Assembly: GCA_029263055.1 (NCBI GenBank)
Contig: JAJCYG010000042.1
Span: forward strand, 27,987 to 91,986
Reading direction: 5' to 3'
Length of the DNA: 64,000 nt
DNA from: Actinomycetes bacterium
GTDB lineage: Bacteria; Auribacterota; JAJCYG01
The position numbers and the translations under genes are program-made. Shown one piece after another: positions 30,001 to 42,000 of this stretch. The notes under the pieces were generated by a model. That model did no database searches and had not been told where the DNA came from. It saw only the letters and a list, made by a program, of their open reading frames with translations. Positions within the stretch are counted from its first letter, which is position 1. Every line of letters begins with the position of its first letter.

Positions 30001-33000
30001 CAATTACAGTGACTTGGCTCAGATCTTTAACTTTGCGATTCCTGAATTAACCACTGCCTTGAAAAACCAAGGGTTCCGTGTGGCAGATGAAGCTCACAAA
30101 TTTATCTTAGAAAAAGTTTCTCCAATCTTATCAGGGGGTAAAGGTTCTAATCCTGTTGAGTTCTCAACCGTTGAAAAAGTGTATGAAGCCTTAGAAAAAG
30201 CAGTTGAGGGTAAAGAATTAGAACAGATCAGTGCAGAAGAATTAACTATTGGCTCTGAAGCATTTGAAGGTAAAGTGCCGCATGCGGGTAAACGTTACTT
30301 TGGTATAGATGGAAATGGCAATGTTGTGATGAATCGCGCTGCACGTGAATATGTTGAAGCTCAAATTAAAAAAGGAACGTTTGGTGAGGTTTCTTTAGGT
30401 CAAGTGGTTGAGATCTTAAAATATCAAGTGATTGATGTGGCTAAAGGAGAACCTTTTGAAATTGCCTCTACAGGTGAAAAAGCAGGAGAGTTGGTTTCAA
30501 GTCAAGCAGATCGAGGTCAAGCACCTGATCAATCGCCTCATTCTAAAGAAGGGGCAATCTCTTATGCGATTCGAAAAGCTCGTCAATCTGGTATCAAAGG
30601 CGAAGCCTTAGAAAAACTCCAATCTTCAGAATTATTCAAACAGACTAAAACTGTAGCTGAAGCAACTTTCTTTGAACTGGGCTTTGATGCAGGGGTTTCA
30701 GGAACGTTAAGTAATATCCGTAATTTGGCTGAAGCTTTTGGTGGTAAAGAGTTGGTCACCTTGACTCGAACTATCCTAGATGTGGCTGAACTTAAAGGAA
30801 GTAAAGAATCAACCAATACAGAAGGTTCTATTGAGCGTGTTGAAGGAAGCCGTCGCCAACAAGCACGTCGTTTGGCTGAGCATGTCTTAGATTCAATTGC
30901 CAAAACAGGTCGAGGTCAACTTTTAGGGGTTCATGATCCTTTATTACAAAAAATTGTCGTAGAAGAAATATTAAGCTTAGCCGCAGAGCGGGGTATTTAT
31001 GATGCGATTGCTCCTAAAATCAAACGTGTCAATGGGGGAACAGATGGCCGATTGATTAATGAATATGCTGAACGTATTGGTGGCGAACAGCTGATTGTGA
31101 TTACCAACCAACGGGGTTATACAGGGGTTGATTATAAAGGTGAAGTGGATGTGACCTTACATGCGCCTGAAGTACTCGAAGGTATTTTAACCGCTCAATT
31201 TATTGGTCGGAACCGACGTGGATGGGTTGTTAATGGAAATCGAACGCTATTTGTCAATGAAGCTAAATTAGATTCCTTACTCTTAACCAAAGGCCGCGGT
31301 GGGGATGCAAGAACTCCTTCTGAAACAGTGTCACAAGTTAAAGAAATTCTGACTCGAGATGCAGACGGGGCACGCACACGTGCTAAAGAAGTTTCAAGAC
31401 AAGCTAAAGAAGCTCAAAAGAGGTTAGAAGAGGTTGAGGCTCAACTTAAAGAGTCTCCTACGGAAGCTCTTAATACGAAGAAAATTAGGATTGAGGCTGA
31501 AGTTGAGATTTTAGAAAAACAGGTTGAAAATGAAACTAAACTAGCTGAGAAAAATGAATTTTACAAAGAACTGATTGAAAAAACAGAAAACTTAACTGAC
31601 TTGACCAGCCCTGAATTTGACTTGTTAGTGCAACGAGAAGTGGCAAGAGAACGGGTCGAAGCAAGAGGCGAAAAGGTTACAGACAAAGCAATTGAAGCTG
31701 AATTACAAACCTTAAAATCAGAGCCAACTTTTAAACAGCTCAAAGCAAGAAAAGCATTAGAATTAAAAACAGAGTTAAATGGAAAACTTCAAGATTTAAG
31801 TTCTGTGAATAAGAGTACCCGTTTCTTAATTGGCCAAGCATTTAAACGAGCTTTAACCATGGACTTGATCAGTGTGGCTAAAGAATTGTCCCAAAAAGAA
31901 GGGGGCGAATCAGCTGAATCAGGAGAAGGAAACAAAGACCTTGATTTCTTAGGCGAAGTGGTTAATGACATTGCTAAAGGGGAATTGAGTGACAGTGTTT
32001 ATCAAACGGATCGCACTACCTCTGGTGCTGAAGTGGTTAAACAAAGCTTTTTGGGTCAACGTCAACGTTTCTTAGATTTATATGAACGTTTGGTCAAGAG
32101 CGAACAATTGAGTGAACCTGTACGCCGTAAATTAGTGAAAGCATTTGAAGCTAAAGTTAAAGAAGTAAAAGAGCTTGATGCAAGCAGCTTTGAAGCCGAG
32201 TATTCCAAACTAGGTGAAAAAGGAAACTTCTCAAGTAAAAATATTCGAGAAGTTCTCTCAGGAGCCAAACGGGTTCAAAAAGATATTTTGCCTGAAAGAG
32301 AGACCACAAGTCGTGAACAACAAGTACGTCAAGTTTCAAGCCGTCAGTTACAACGCAGCTTTAGTCAAAAAGGGATTGAGATTACTGAAGTTCAAGCGCT
32401 TGAATTGGCACGTGAAGCCAATGCTGAGTTGGCAGCTAATCCTGCTCGTTCCCCTTATTTGGCCTTGAAATCAGTGGTGGCTTATTTGGCACCTCAGGTC
32501 GCAGGACAAAATACGCCATTGGCTCAAGCCATTGGAGCTGTCTCTACCTTATTAGAACAAGAAGAGGTGGAATTGGCTGAAGCTAAAGATGAAGTGCTCT
32601 TAGCACATTTGACTCAGATTGCCGTTGATGCGCAATTAGGAGATGAATATGATGATTTCTTAAACATTATTACAGCTGGTTCTTTATCATCTGGTTTAGT
32701 TGAAGAAGCTGTGACTCATCATACCTTAAACTTGGTGCGTGAATCAGCTAATGCAGCAACTGCTGCAGAACGTGCGACTGCGATTCAAGAATTGAGAAAC
32801 TATGGCAAAGTCAATTTCTTAGATGCAAACATTGATGGGGTTGATAGTTTTATCGGCAATTTGAATGGCAATACCTCTAAAGTGTACGAAGCACTTAAAC
32901 CTTTATTGGCTACATTAGAAATCAGTGCTGCTGACGTTTCTACAGAAGCAGGTAAAGCCAAATTTCGAGAAAGTTTAGCGAAGAGTCTTAAAAGTGACAG

Positions 33001-36000
33001 CATTAAATTAACAACGCGTGCTCAAATTATCCAAGCTTTAACAGAAGAAAGCAGTGTGGATAATCGAGCGGTTTTTCAACTCTTCCATTTAGAAAGTCCT
33101 TCACTTCGATCTTTTATTGGTAGTTTAGATGGGGCTATGCCACCGTTGCATGAACGATTAAAAACACAATTACAAAGTTTAAGGCCTTCAGATACAGACA
33201 CCTCTCAGAGAGCACAAGAATTGAATGCGCTCTTAGATGGTATAGATGGGTTTACAGAGGTGCAACTCAATACCTTGGCAGGTAAAGAACAATTTAGTGC
33301 TAAGTTAGCTCAAGCTACAGCCGTAGCACCTCAAGTGGCTGTTGTCACTGTTCAAGTGATTGCCAAAACTCAATCTGATTTGAAAAAAGAAATGACTCAA
33401 CCTGAAACAGGAACTCAACACCGACATTCTTTTGAAGCATTTGCCATTGCAAACAGTATATTAAAAAACAGAAATCTAAGCTTAAGTAGCCGTAATAGAG
33501 CGCGTGTCTTAAATGAAACAACCACCTTGCTTGAAGAAGTGGTTGAGCGTGAAGGTGGGGCTGATAAAGCTTTTAGAGAAAAAGATGGGATTGATTCAAC
33601 GATTGTGGCGACTCAAATTGCTGAGTTAAGTGAAGAGGTTTCTAGAGAAGTGAGTTTTGATTTACGTGGGGCAGAAGAATCAGCTGAAACAGTCGCTTCC
33701 TTATTAAGAGCCACCTCAGGGGCCACTCAATTGGGTGACGCACAACGCAATCGCATTGCACAACATTTTGATGCTGTGAGTACTAACTTAAGAGAAGGCA
33801 GGGAACGGGACCGTGCGCTCTTTGCTTCAGCTTCAAGTGTGTTGCTTGAAAGTGCGGGTCGTTTTGGAACAGAGTTTGGTTTAAGCCGTACTGGCATCTT
33901 TGATTTGAAAACCGATTATGATCTTTCAATCGAGAACTTAGATGATAAGCCTTTATTAAAGGCTCAGTTATTAGAAGCTGACTTAGAATTTTACCTTGGT
34001 TTAGCTCAAGCCGCTGATTTTAGTTCTGAAATTGAAGCGACTTTAGTTGAAGCCTTGAGTTTATATGAAGACCTTGATGCTAAAAAAGAGAAGAGTGAAG
34101 AAGAACAACAAGCTATAGATCAATTACACTTACTCTTAGTTACAGCAACTGGAGGTCTTAGAGATTTAAATCTTTATGAAGGCTTGAATCAAACCACACG
34201 TAATCGAACCGAAGCGATTCTTCAAGCAGCCATTACAGCCTTGCTTGAAAATGCTCAAGCTGATTTTGCTGCAGGCAATGTTGAAGGGGCGTTAGCAGAG
34301 TTGAGTCGTTTGATTGCTTTGGCATTGGGTGTGCGTGTTGGAACAGAAGAGCATACATTTATCTTGCGCGCCTTAATTGAATTTGTTTCCAGCCGTGGAT
34401 CGCCTCAATCTGTTTTTACGTGGATTACCACAGTGGCTCCTACTTTAACCGGAAAAGTAAGTACATTTCAATCAACTCTTTCTACAGAAACGGCACTCAT
34501 CAATAATGTTCTAGCTCAAGTGCGTCAAAACTATTCACCTGCCTTATCTTCTATCTTGCGTGCTCGCCTCAATGCCCGTGGCTTGAACGAAACAGACTTT
34601 GTGTTAGCTCGCATCTTAGAAAGTCAGTTTGGCATCAAACGAACCAACTTAGATGTGGTGGATCGCGTTTTAGAACAGATCACAGTTATTGATGTGAGCG
34701 AGACTGAAACCATTCAGCTTGATGGCAAAACATTAGTCCGTGATTTAAAGAATCGTAAAGTTGAGTTTGATGCGGCAAAACAAACCGTGGTGATTACGGG
34801 TGAACAAGCTGTAGATGGACAAGCCGTTCGATTAGAAATTAAAGCTTTAGATACCTTGGGTAAAGTGGTGGCTGTGACCACAACAGTCGGAACTCAATCA
34901 ACTTATTCTGTAATTGTTGAAGGCAATACTGTTCTTAAAACAGAAAATAAAGTGACTTTAACTGTGAAAGCCTTAATTGGGGGCGGTCTTCGACTATCAG
35001 CAGAACCTGTTCAAGCAGGCCCTGTGCGGGCTGTGATTGATATCAGCCATACCGGTGAAGTGATTGATAGCCGAGTCCAATTCCGCAATCAAACCGGTGT
35101 GATTGAACGGGTGGTTCGTAACCAAGCTGTTGAAGCAACGGTTTCTGGAACCGATGTCACCATTGTGAAGTCTGTTGATGAGGGAGGCGTTGTCTTTACT
35201 GCAGAGGGTAGCGGTCAAGCGCTTCAAATTCGTTCTGATGGAGAACAAAAAGAGGTTTCGTTACAAATTGGCGATCAAGTCAATCGAGTTCTTGCTGAAG
35301 CAGGGAATGTGGTTGATTTGCGTAATGTTGAATTCTCTGATGAAGCGGTTGAATTTGATGCCACGTTTGAAGATGGAGAAGGAAACCGTAAAGTTGTCAC
35401 GGTTACTTACACCAAAGCAACAGGAATAACAGTTGTTCGAGACATCACTTCAAATGAAGTGGATGATTCCAAACAAAAAAGCACGATCTTTTTAAATGGA
35501 GTCTTGGTTGAAGCCTTAAGTGACATAGAAGGTGTGAGTGCTATTGAGCAAGTTGATAACCACTTTGAAGTAAAAGCTAATGGCAAAACAGTGGCTACCT
35601 TTGCTCAAACTGAAGCATTAGTGGATGGAGAGACTGAACAATACTTAGTGGTCCGTAAAGCAGGTGAAGAGATTGTAGTTCTTCGCAATGGCCAAAAACT
35701 AAGTTTAGATGAAAAATTAAATCAAGATGTATTAGGTGTGGAGTATGTTGAAACAGAAGGCCGTGAATACTTAAAAATAGAAGGGCACAAGCAAACCTTA
35801 ACTGTTGCTCTAACATCCCGTCAAGCTGAAGAAGGGGTTCAAGAAGAGGGACAAGAACAGGTTGATGCGGCTGTTGAAGAGGTAGATCAAAGTGATCCAT
35901 TACAAGCTGTGGATGTTTCTAGAGAGTCGGTTATTTCTCAACTTGCTAGCAAAGTTAATCAAGATAAACTCTTAAATAGTGAATTGCCTGATGGAGTGGG

Positions 36001-39000
36001 TGCCAGAGACCAAGATGCATTAAGAGATCTGTTTAATGAATATGGCGAATTGGTCAATGCAACTATGTATGACATTTTTATGCAAGTTCTTGAAGAGGCT
36101 AAAGCAGCAGGTGAAATCACACAATCTGAAATTGATGCCATGTTTAATGCGGTCGGTATTACTTCTGCAGATGCTCAAGTACGCAAGAGCGAATATATTC
36201 GATTAGCCAATATCAAGAAAGCATTGAACGGTTTTTGGGGTGGTATTCGTAAAAACGATGCGGTGAAAAGACGTTTGACTCAAGAAACTCAACGTTCCAC
36301 AGCGCAATTACGCCAACGTTTTATTGAAAAAGATGTTCGAACAAAAGAACAAATAAATGAAGCGTTACAGGATAAAGGCCTGCTTTTACAAGCCTTGTTG
36401 AATGTGAATATCGCTATGACAATAAGTCCAGGAATGGGGTATAACCAAAGTAGTGTTCAATTCTTAGGATCACTCTTGTTAACCAATAATGTGGTGAATA
36501 TGTTAACAGGTGAAGGGAAAACAGAAACATCATTATTGCCGCTCTATATTCACTCCTTAACGGGCAATTCAGCGATTCAAATTGTGCCAACCAATGCATT
36601 GCGTGATGCGGGTTTTAAACGGACTCAAGGTGTATTTAATACATTAGGGGTTCAACAATACAATGTGCGTAAGTCTGATTCAACCCGTCGTAAAGATTTC
36701 TTTAAATGGGCTTTTTCACGTGAAGTGAATATGCCTCGCATTGTTTATGCAACCAGTTCAGACCTTTTATTTGGTTTGCTTGAAGATACGTATAAAGAAG
36801 AGAATGAAAAATTATTCCCTGAAAATCTCTTCTACGCCAATATTGATGAATTTGATGACAATATTTTTGATAAAGGGAATACCGATTACATTAATGCAGC
36901 CCCTGGTGAAGCGCTTTCTGAAAAAGCCAAACAAAAATACCGTGTCGCTCTTTTAGCCGCAAGAAAATTAATTGAAGGAAACAAAGGGGCTAAGATTGAA
37001 CTTGGACTGACCTCGATTAAAACTGAAGAAGATCGTAAAAAATATCTAGAAAATTTACAAAAAGCTTCAGAAGCAGGAACTGAGCTTAGTTTTCGTACTG
37101 TGAGTGGCCAAGTCCAATTTACTTCTGCCGGTTATGGTGATATTCAAAAAATTCACAGTGAAGCTAAGCAGCTTGGGTTAGAAGTGGGCGATGTTCAAGA
37201 CTTTACCCGTGTCTTACAAGAAGCATTAAACGTTTTCTTGTTCAGACCGCTTAATAAAGCATACTCGGTTGAAGAACAACGCAATGAAGTGACTGGTGAA
37301 AAAGAAATGAAAGTCCGCTTGATTAATGAGAGTGGGGAACATACTAACCAACGTCGTAACATTGAAGGAACCTTGCTCGAAGTGTTGCATGAAAATGTGG
37401 GCATTGATGCAACAGGGGACACCAAAACATCGGGTAAATTAGGTGGTTTGCCAGGTTACTATCGTTTTGAGAAATTAACTGGAGCAAGTGGTTCGGTTAA
37501 AGATGAGCAAAGTGAGACAGAATTACAAGCAAATGGTATTTTAGACAAATTAGGAAAAGATAAAAAGGTTATTGAGCTACCTGCTGCAGCTGAAGTGGTG
37601 CGTGGTTTTGATGAAACTCAAGTGCTAGATTCGATTGAAGAACGTTATGATGTGGTTAAACGTCGTCATAATAAACGTTTTACCTCTCAATCTCGCTCAC
37701 CCGTCTTAGTCTTTTACCGTCATGGGAATGAAACTCGTAATGATTATAATCGTTATGTAAAAGAATCGCGTGAAGAAGCTCTCGGGGTCTATGATCGTTT
37801 GGTCGAAGGATTGGACGGAGACGTTCGAACTCAATTTACAGAGTTGATTGAATCAAATTTTGAAAAACGCCGTGAAGCAGACACACACCGTGAATATTTA
37901 GCAGAAGTAGATGCTTTCTTTGAAGAGTTAGCAGATCAAGGTGTTTCTAATGCCTCTATTTTAGAGTTGCGCCGTCACTTTGAAAAAGCAACCAACATCT
38001 TTGTTTTAGATGACTTGCAAACCTTATATGAACGTCAAATTGCTCAATTATACAATCCTGCAGGGATTGTCTTTGCGACTGCTGTGGCGGGTCGGGGTTG
38101 GGATTTTGGTTTGCCTGGTGAGAAAGAAGCTAAAAAACTACTTAAAAATGCTTTAAGACTTCATTTAAGTGCTCAACCTGATGCATGGCCTATTTCATTA
38201 AACAATACTTACCGTGAATATGTTGCTCTAGAAAAAGAAATTGAGCAATTAGAACAACAAGAAGATGTTTTAAAAGAAATTGAAGCAAGTATTGAATCTC
38301 CTGAAGAACGGGAAAAGAATGAGCAATTAAAAGAAGAGATTGCGCAATTAATTGCAGAGAAAGAACAAGAGTTAAAAGATCTTCGATTAGATAAGGATAT
38401 AGAACGTGTCATTAATGAAGATTCAGATATTCAAGCGCTTGATGAAATAGTGGCTAAACTTAGAACTGAACGTAATATTGAATCACGAAGACGTTTAGAA
38501 GCAGAGGCTCGTCAATTGTTTCAACAAAGTCGCGAAGGGGTGGCAGAAGAGTATCGTTCATTAATTGATCAAGCTGAAGAAATGTTCTTTGCACTTAATA
38601 TTTATGGGAATGACACTATTGTGGCAGGTCCTCCTGCAAACAAACGAATTTGGTTACAAAATATTGGTCGTGGGGGGCGTGCCGGAGCTCCAACTTCAAC
38701 CGTAATGCTGTATACCCGTGAAACCGATCTCTTTGAAATCATCAAAGCAGGCTTGAACTTAGATGGGTCTAAGAAAAACCAAAAAGTGTATGCCCAATTT
38801 AATAAAAATTACCAAGATTACCTTGAAAAACGCCGTGAATTAGCTGAAGCACGTAACCAACGTGACTACCAATACGAACTCTTTGAAGAATTAAAACAAC
38901 TCAGAAGCCAGTTTGATGTTTCTTTAAGCTTAATTGCTCAAATAAAAGAAAACTTTGCTGATATTGTGGCGGTTGAGAATTTAATTGCTGAAGCGGTTGA

Positions 39001-42000
39001 TAAGAATGAAATCACTCAAGAAGCAGCAGATAGTTTGCTAAGTGCGATTGAAGAGACACGAAAAAATATTGAATCTCAAGAAGAGAGACAAGCTGCGTTT
39101 GAATTGATTCAACGACAAATTGAATCTGAAGAGGGTGAGGTTTCTCAGCAGGAAAAACAACGTCTTCTTGATTCGCGTGATGAACAAATTGATCTGTTGT
39201 TAGCTCAGGCTGGTATTCCACAAGGGGTGGTTGATTTTATTCAAGAATCGCGTGGAGATTATGTTGGAGATGATCAACAACAGTTTTATGAAAATGTTCA
39301 AGATAACTTGTCTCGACGAGAAATTGTGTTGCAACTTATTTTAGAACAATTGGGTGTTCAAAGAGAGCTTGCTGAATCAATATCAGAACATCTTAAAGAG
39401 AGAGATTACCGCTCTATCAGCAAAATTAAAGAAGCGTTGAACCAATCGTTTAAATATCAAGTCGAAGGTCAAGAGCGTGAGTCAAAAGTCTCCGCTGGAG
39501 TTGTGACCCAGGCTTTAAATCAATTTGAAACCTTCTTTTATGCTGAAAAAGGGAAAACCTCAACTAAAGCGATTGAGTTTGTGAAACAGGTTCGTTTCTT
39601 AGTTGAATTGGCTCAATTGCAAGAACGTTCTTTATTGCAAGTGGTGCGGGCTAAGAATTTGGATGCAGATGCACGTGAAACAATCGCGCTTCAGCTTCAA
39701 TTAGAAGAAAACTTTGATGATTGGATACAAGAGCAACTCTATTTGGAGTATTTGGCTGATGCTGAAGCTTTAGCTCAGGCAGCCAATGAAGCAGAAGTGA
39801 ACAATCAAGAACGCCAAGACCTGTACCAATATTTCCTTCAATTAGAACAAGCCCGTTTAGACAATTTTGACTCACGCCGCCAATTTGATCAACGAGGTGA
39901 TTTAGACCAACGATTTAACCTCTTTAGAGAAACGGTTGAATTAAGAAGCGAGCTTCAAAATGGCTTGTCTCAAGCTCAAGACAATGTGAATAGACAAAAA
40001 TCATTGCAACGTTTAGAAGGGGCTAAAATTAAGTTTGATGATGCGGATACGGCTCGAAGTATGGGAGAGCTTAAAGATGCTTTCTTAAATGACCGTTACG
40101 ATTCTGAATCAAATAAAGTTTTAACCGAAGAAGAGGCAGAACAAAGAGATAAAGATGGTCAACCTCTTGAAACAAAGAAAGCATTACAACGTAAAGTCCT
40201 TGAAAAAATATATGAAGCGTATGACAAAGCTAAAGAAGAATTAGCGCAAGCAACTAAGAAGAATAACGCTCAGGCGATTGATGCCGCTAAAAAGAAAATA
40301 GAGAGCGAAGCTAAAGAGATTCAAAAGAAATTACAAGCACTCTTAATCTTAAGCTATACCGAAAAAGAAGCCACGCCTGAAGATGTGGGTAATCTCCGCG
40401 ATATGATTGAAGTGAGTATTGAACGAGGAGAATTTGAGTTTGTTGATAAACAGGTGGTGGAAGATGCGTTTGGAGACTTTAACGGCGAATACTTAAAAGA
40501 GCGTGAAGGTTTGGCAGGTTACTACCAAGGTTATGTTAGTCGTGTGACAGGTGATTTGAATGCTGGTTTTTTCAAACGTCACTATTGGAATATAAGATTA
40601 AAAATTGCTGGAAAAATTTATGATAGGCGTTCTAAAAAGTTGCAGAAAAAATACGAAGAAGAAGCCTTAGAGCGTTTTGCCGACAAAATTATTGAAAAAG
40701 CGCTTGAAGAGGCTGAAGAAGAAGATGTTTTTTCAGCTAAAGATAAAGCTAAAGAAGAAAAAAATATAGCGACTTTAACATCACGAGTTGAAACCTTATT
40801 GGCCGAAAAAGCAGTGAAACCAGCAAAAGAAATTGGTTTCTTGGCTCGACTTGGAAGAGGTTTAAATTATCGCTTAACTCAGTTTAGAGTTTGGAATGCG
40901 GCTCGCAAAGGGGAAGAGTTTATCTCAGAAGAAAAAGCACAATCCTTTGATGATGTAGACGTCCGCAATGTTCAAGAGCGTGCGGTGGAAGATACAGGAC
41001 CGGCTCAAACCAAACAATTTATTAATACTTTGAAAAAGAAAGATGTACGTGGGGATCGTTTAAAACGAATGAAAGCTCACTTCACTCTCTCTGAAGTAGG
41101 AGCTGTCAAACTTGAAGCAGGGGCGCCTGACTTAACGTCACGTAAAGCTAAAAAACAAGTCGATGGCGATGTAATTGCTAAGGAATTTAGAGAGTCTGAA
41201 GTGACAGACTTGCCTAAGGGGCAATTTGGTGGTGTGGCAACCGTTGAAGTGAAAGTAGCAGATAGCCGTGCTTCAAAAGTAGGGGCTGTTGCCTTAGCTC
41301 TAAACAAAGAAGCAGAAGTCTTAGAAGAAGGGGAAGCTCAAGCCAAAGTCCTTGTTCTACGTGGCTTTGAAAGTACAGATGAAGATTCTAGCTTTAACTA
41401 TGAAACAAGAGAATTAGTTGAGCGATTTGTTCCTGGTTTAAAAGAGAACGAGCGTTTGGTTGTGGATCGCCGTGATGGTCGAAAAGTTGTGTCGATTATT
41501 TCTGATGAAGGGGCTGAAAGAATTTTAGAAGAAGACCGCCGTTGGAAAGATCGCGGTGTGAATTCATTTGAAGATCGTGCAGATCGTTTAGATGATGCGA
41601 TTGAAGGACAAGAGTTTGGTTACACTCAAATTGAAGATCAAGTGTTTACATTTGGAAAAACCGAAGATGGGGTCACAGTCTTACGAAGCCGTCATCATAC
41701 TGAAGTCCCTGAAGAGGCACTCGAAGCATTAGACTTCTTAAAACAAAAGGCCCGAGTGGACCAACAGCGCCAATTTGTTCAGTTCACAGGACAAACTAAG
41801 GAGTTGGCAGCGGCTGAAGCAAGACTTAGAAGAGAAAAACTCTTTGGCAAATTAGGATCTGTGGACTCAAGTGATGTGAAGGTGAATGATCGTGGAAGCT
41901 TGTTGATTGGTTCTCAAGCCAATAATGACTTTGATGGATTTGCACTTCGTTCAAATATTCCGAATGCTAAGTCAGGCTATTTTGATCAAGTGGTTTCAAC

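Noticed and set aside
29600..38770. Housekeeping secA gene
   Set aside because: The modules are internal to the giant frame, divergent and surrounded by unrelated sequence; a normal secA should exist elsewhere in the genome.
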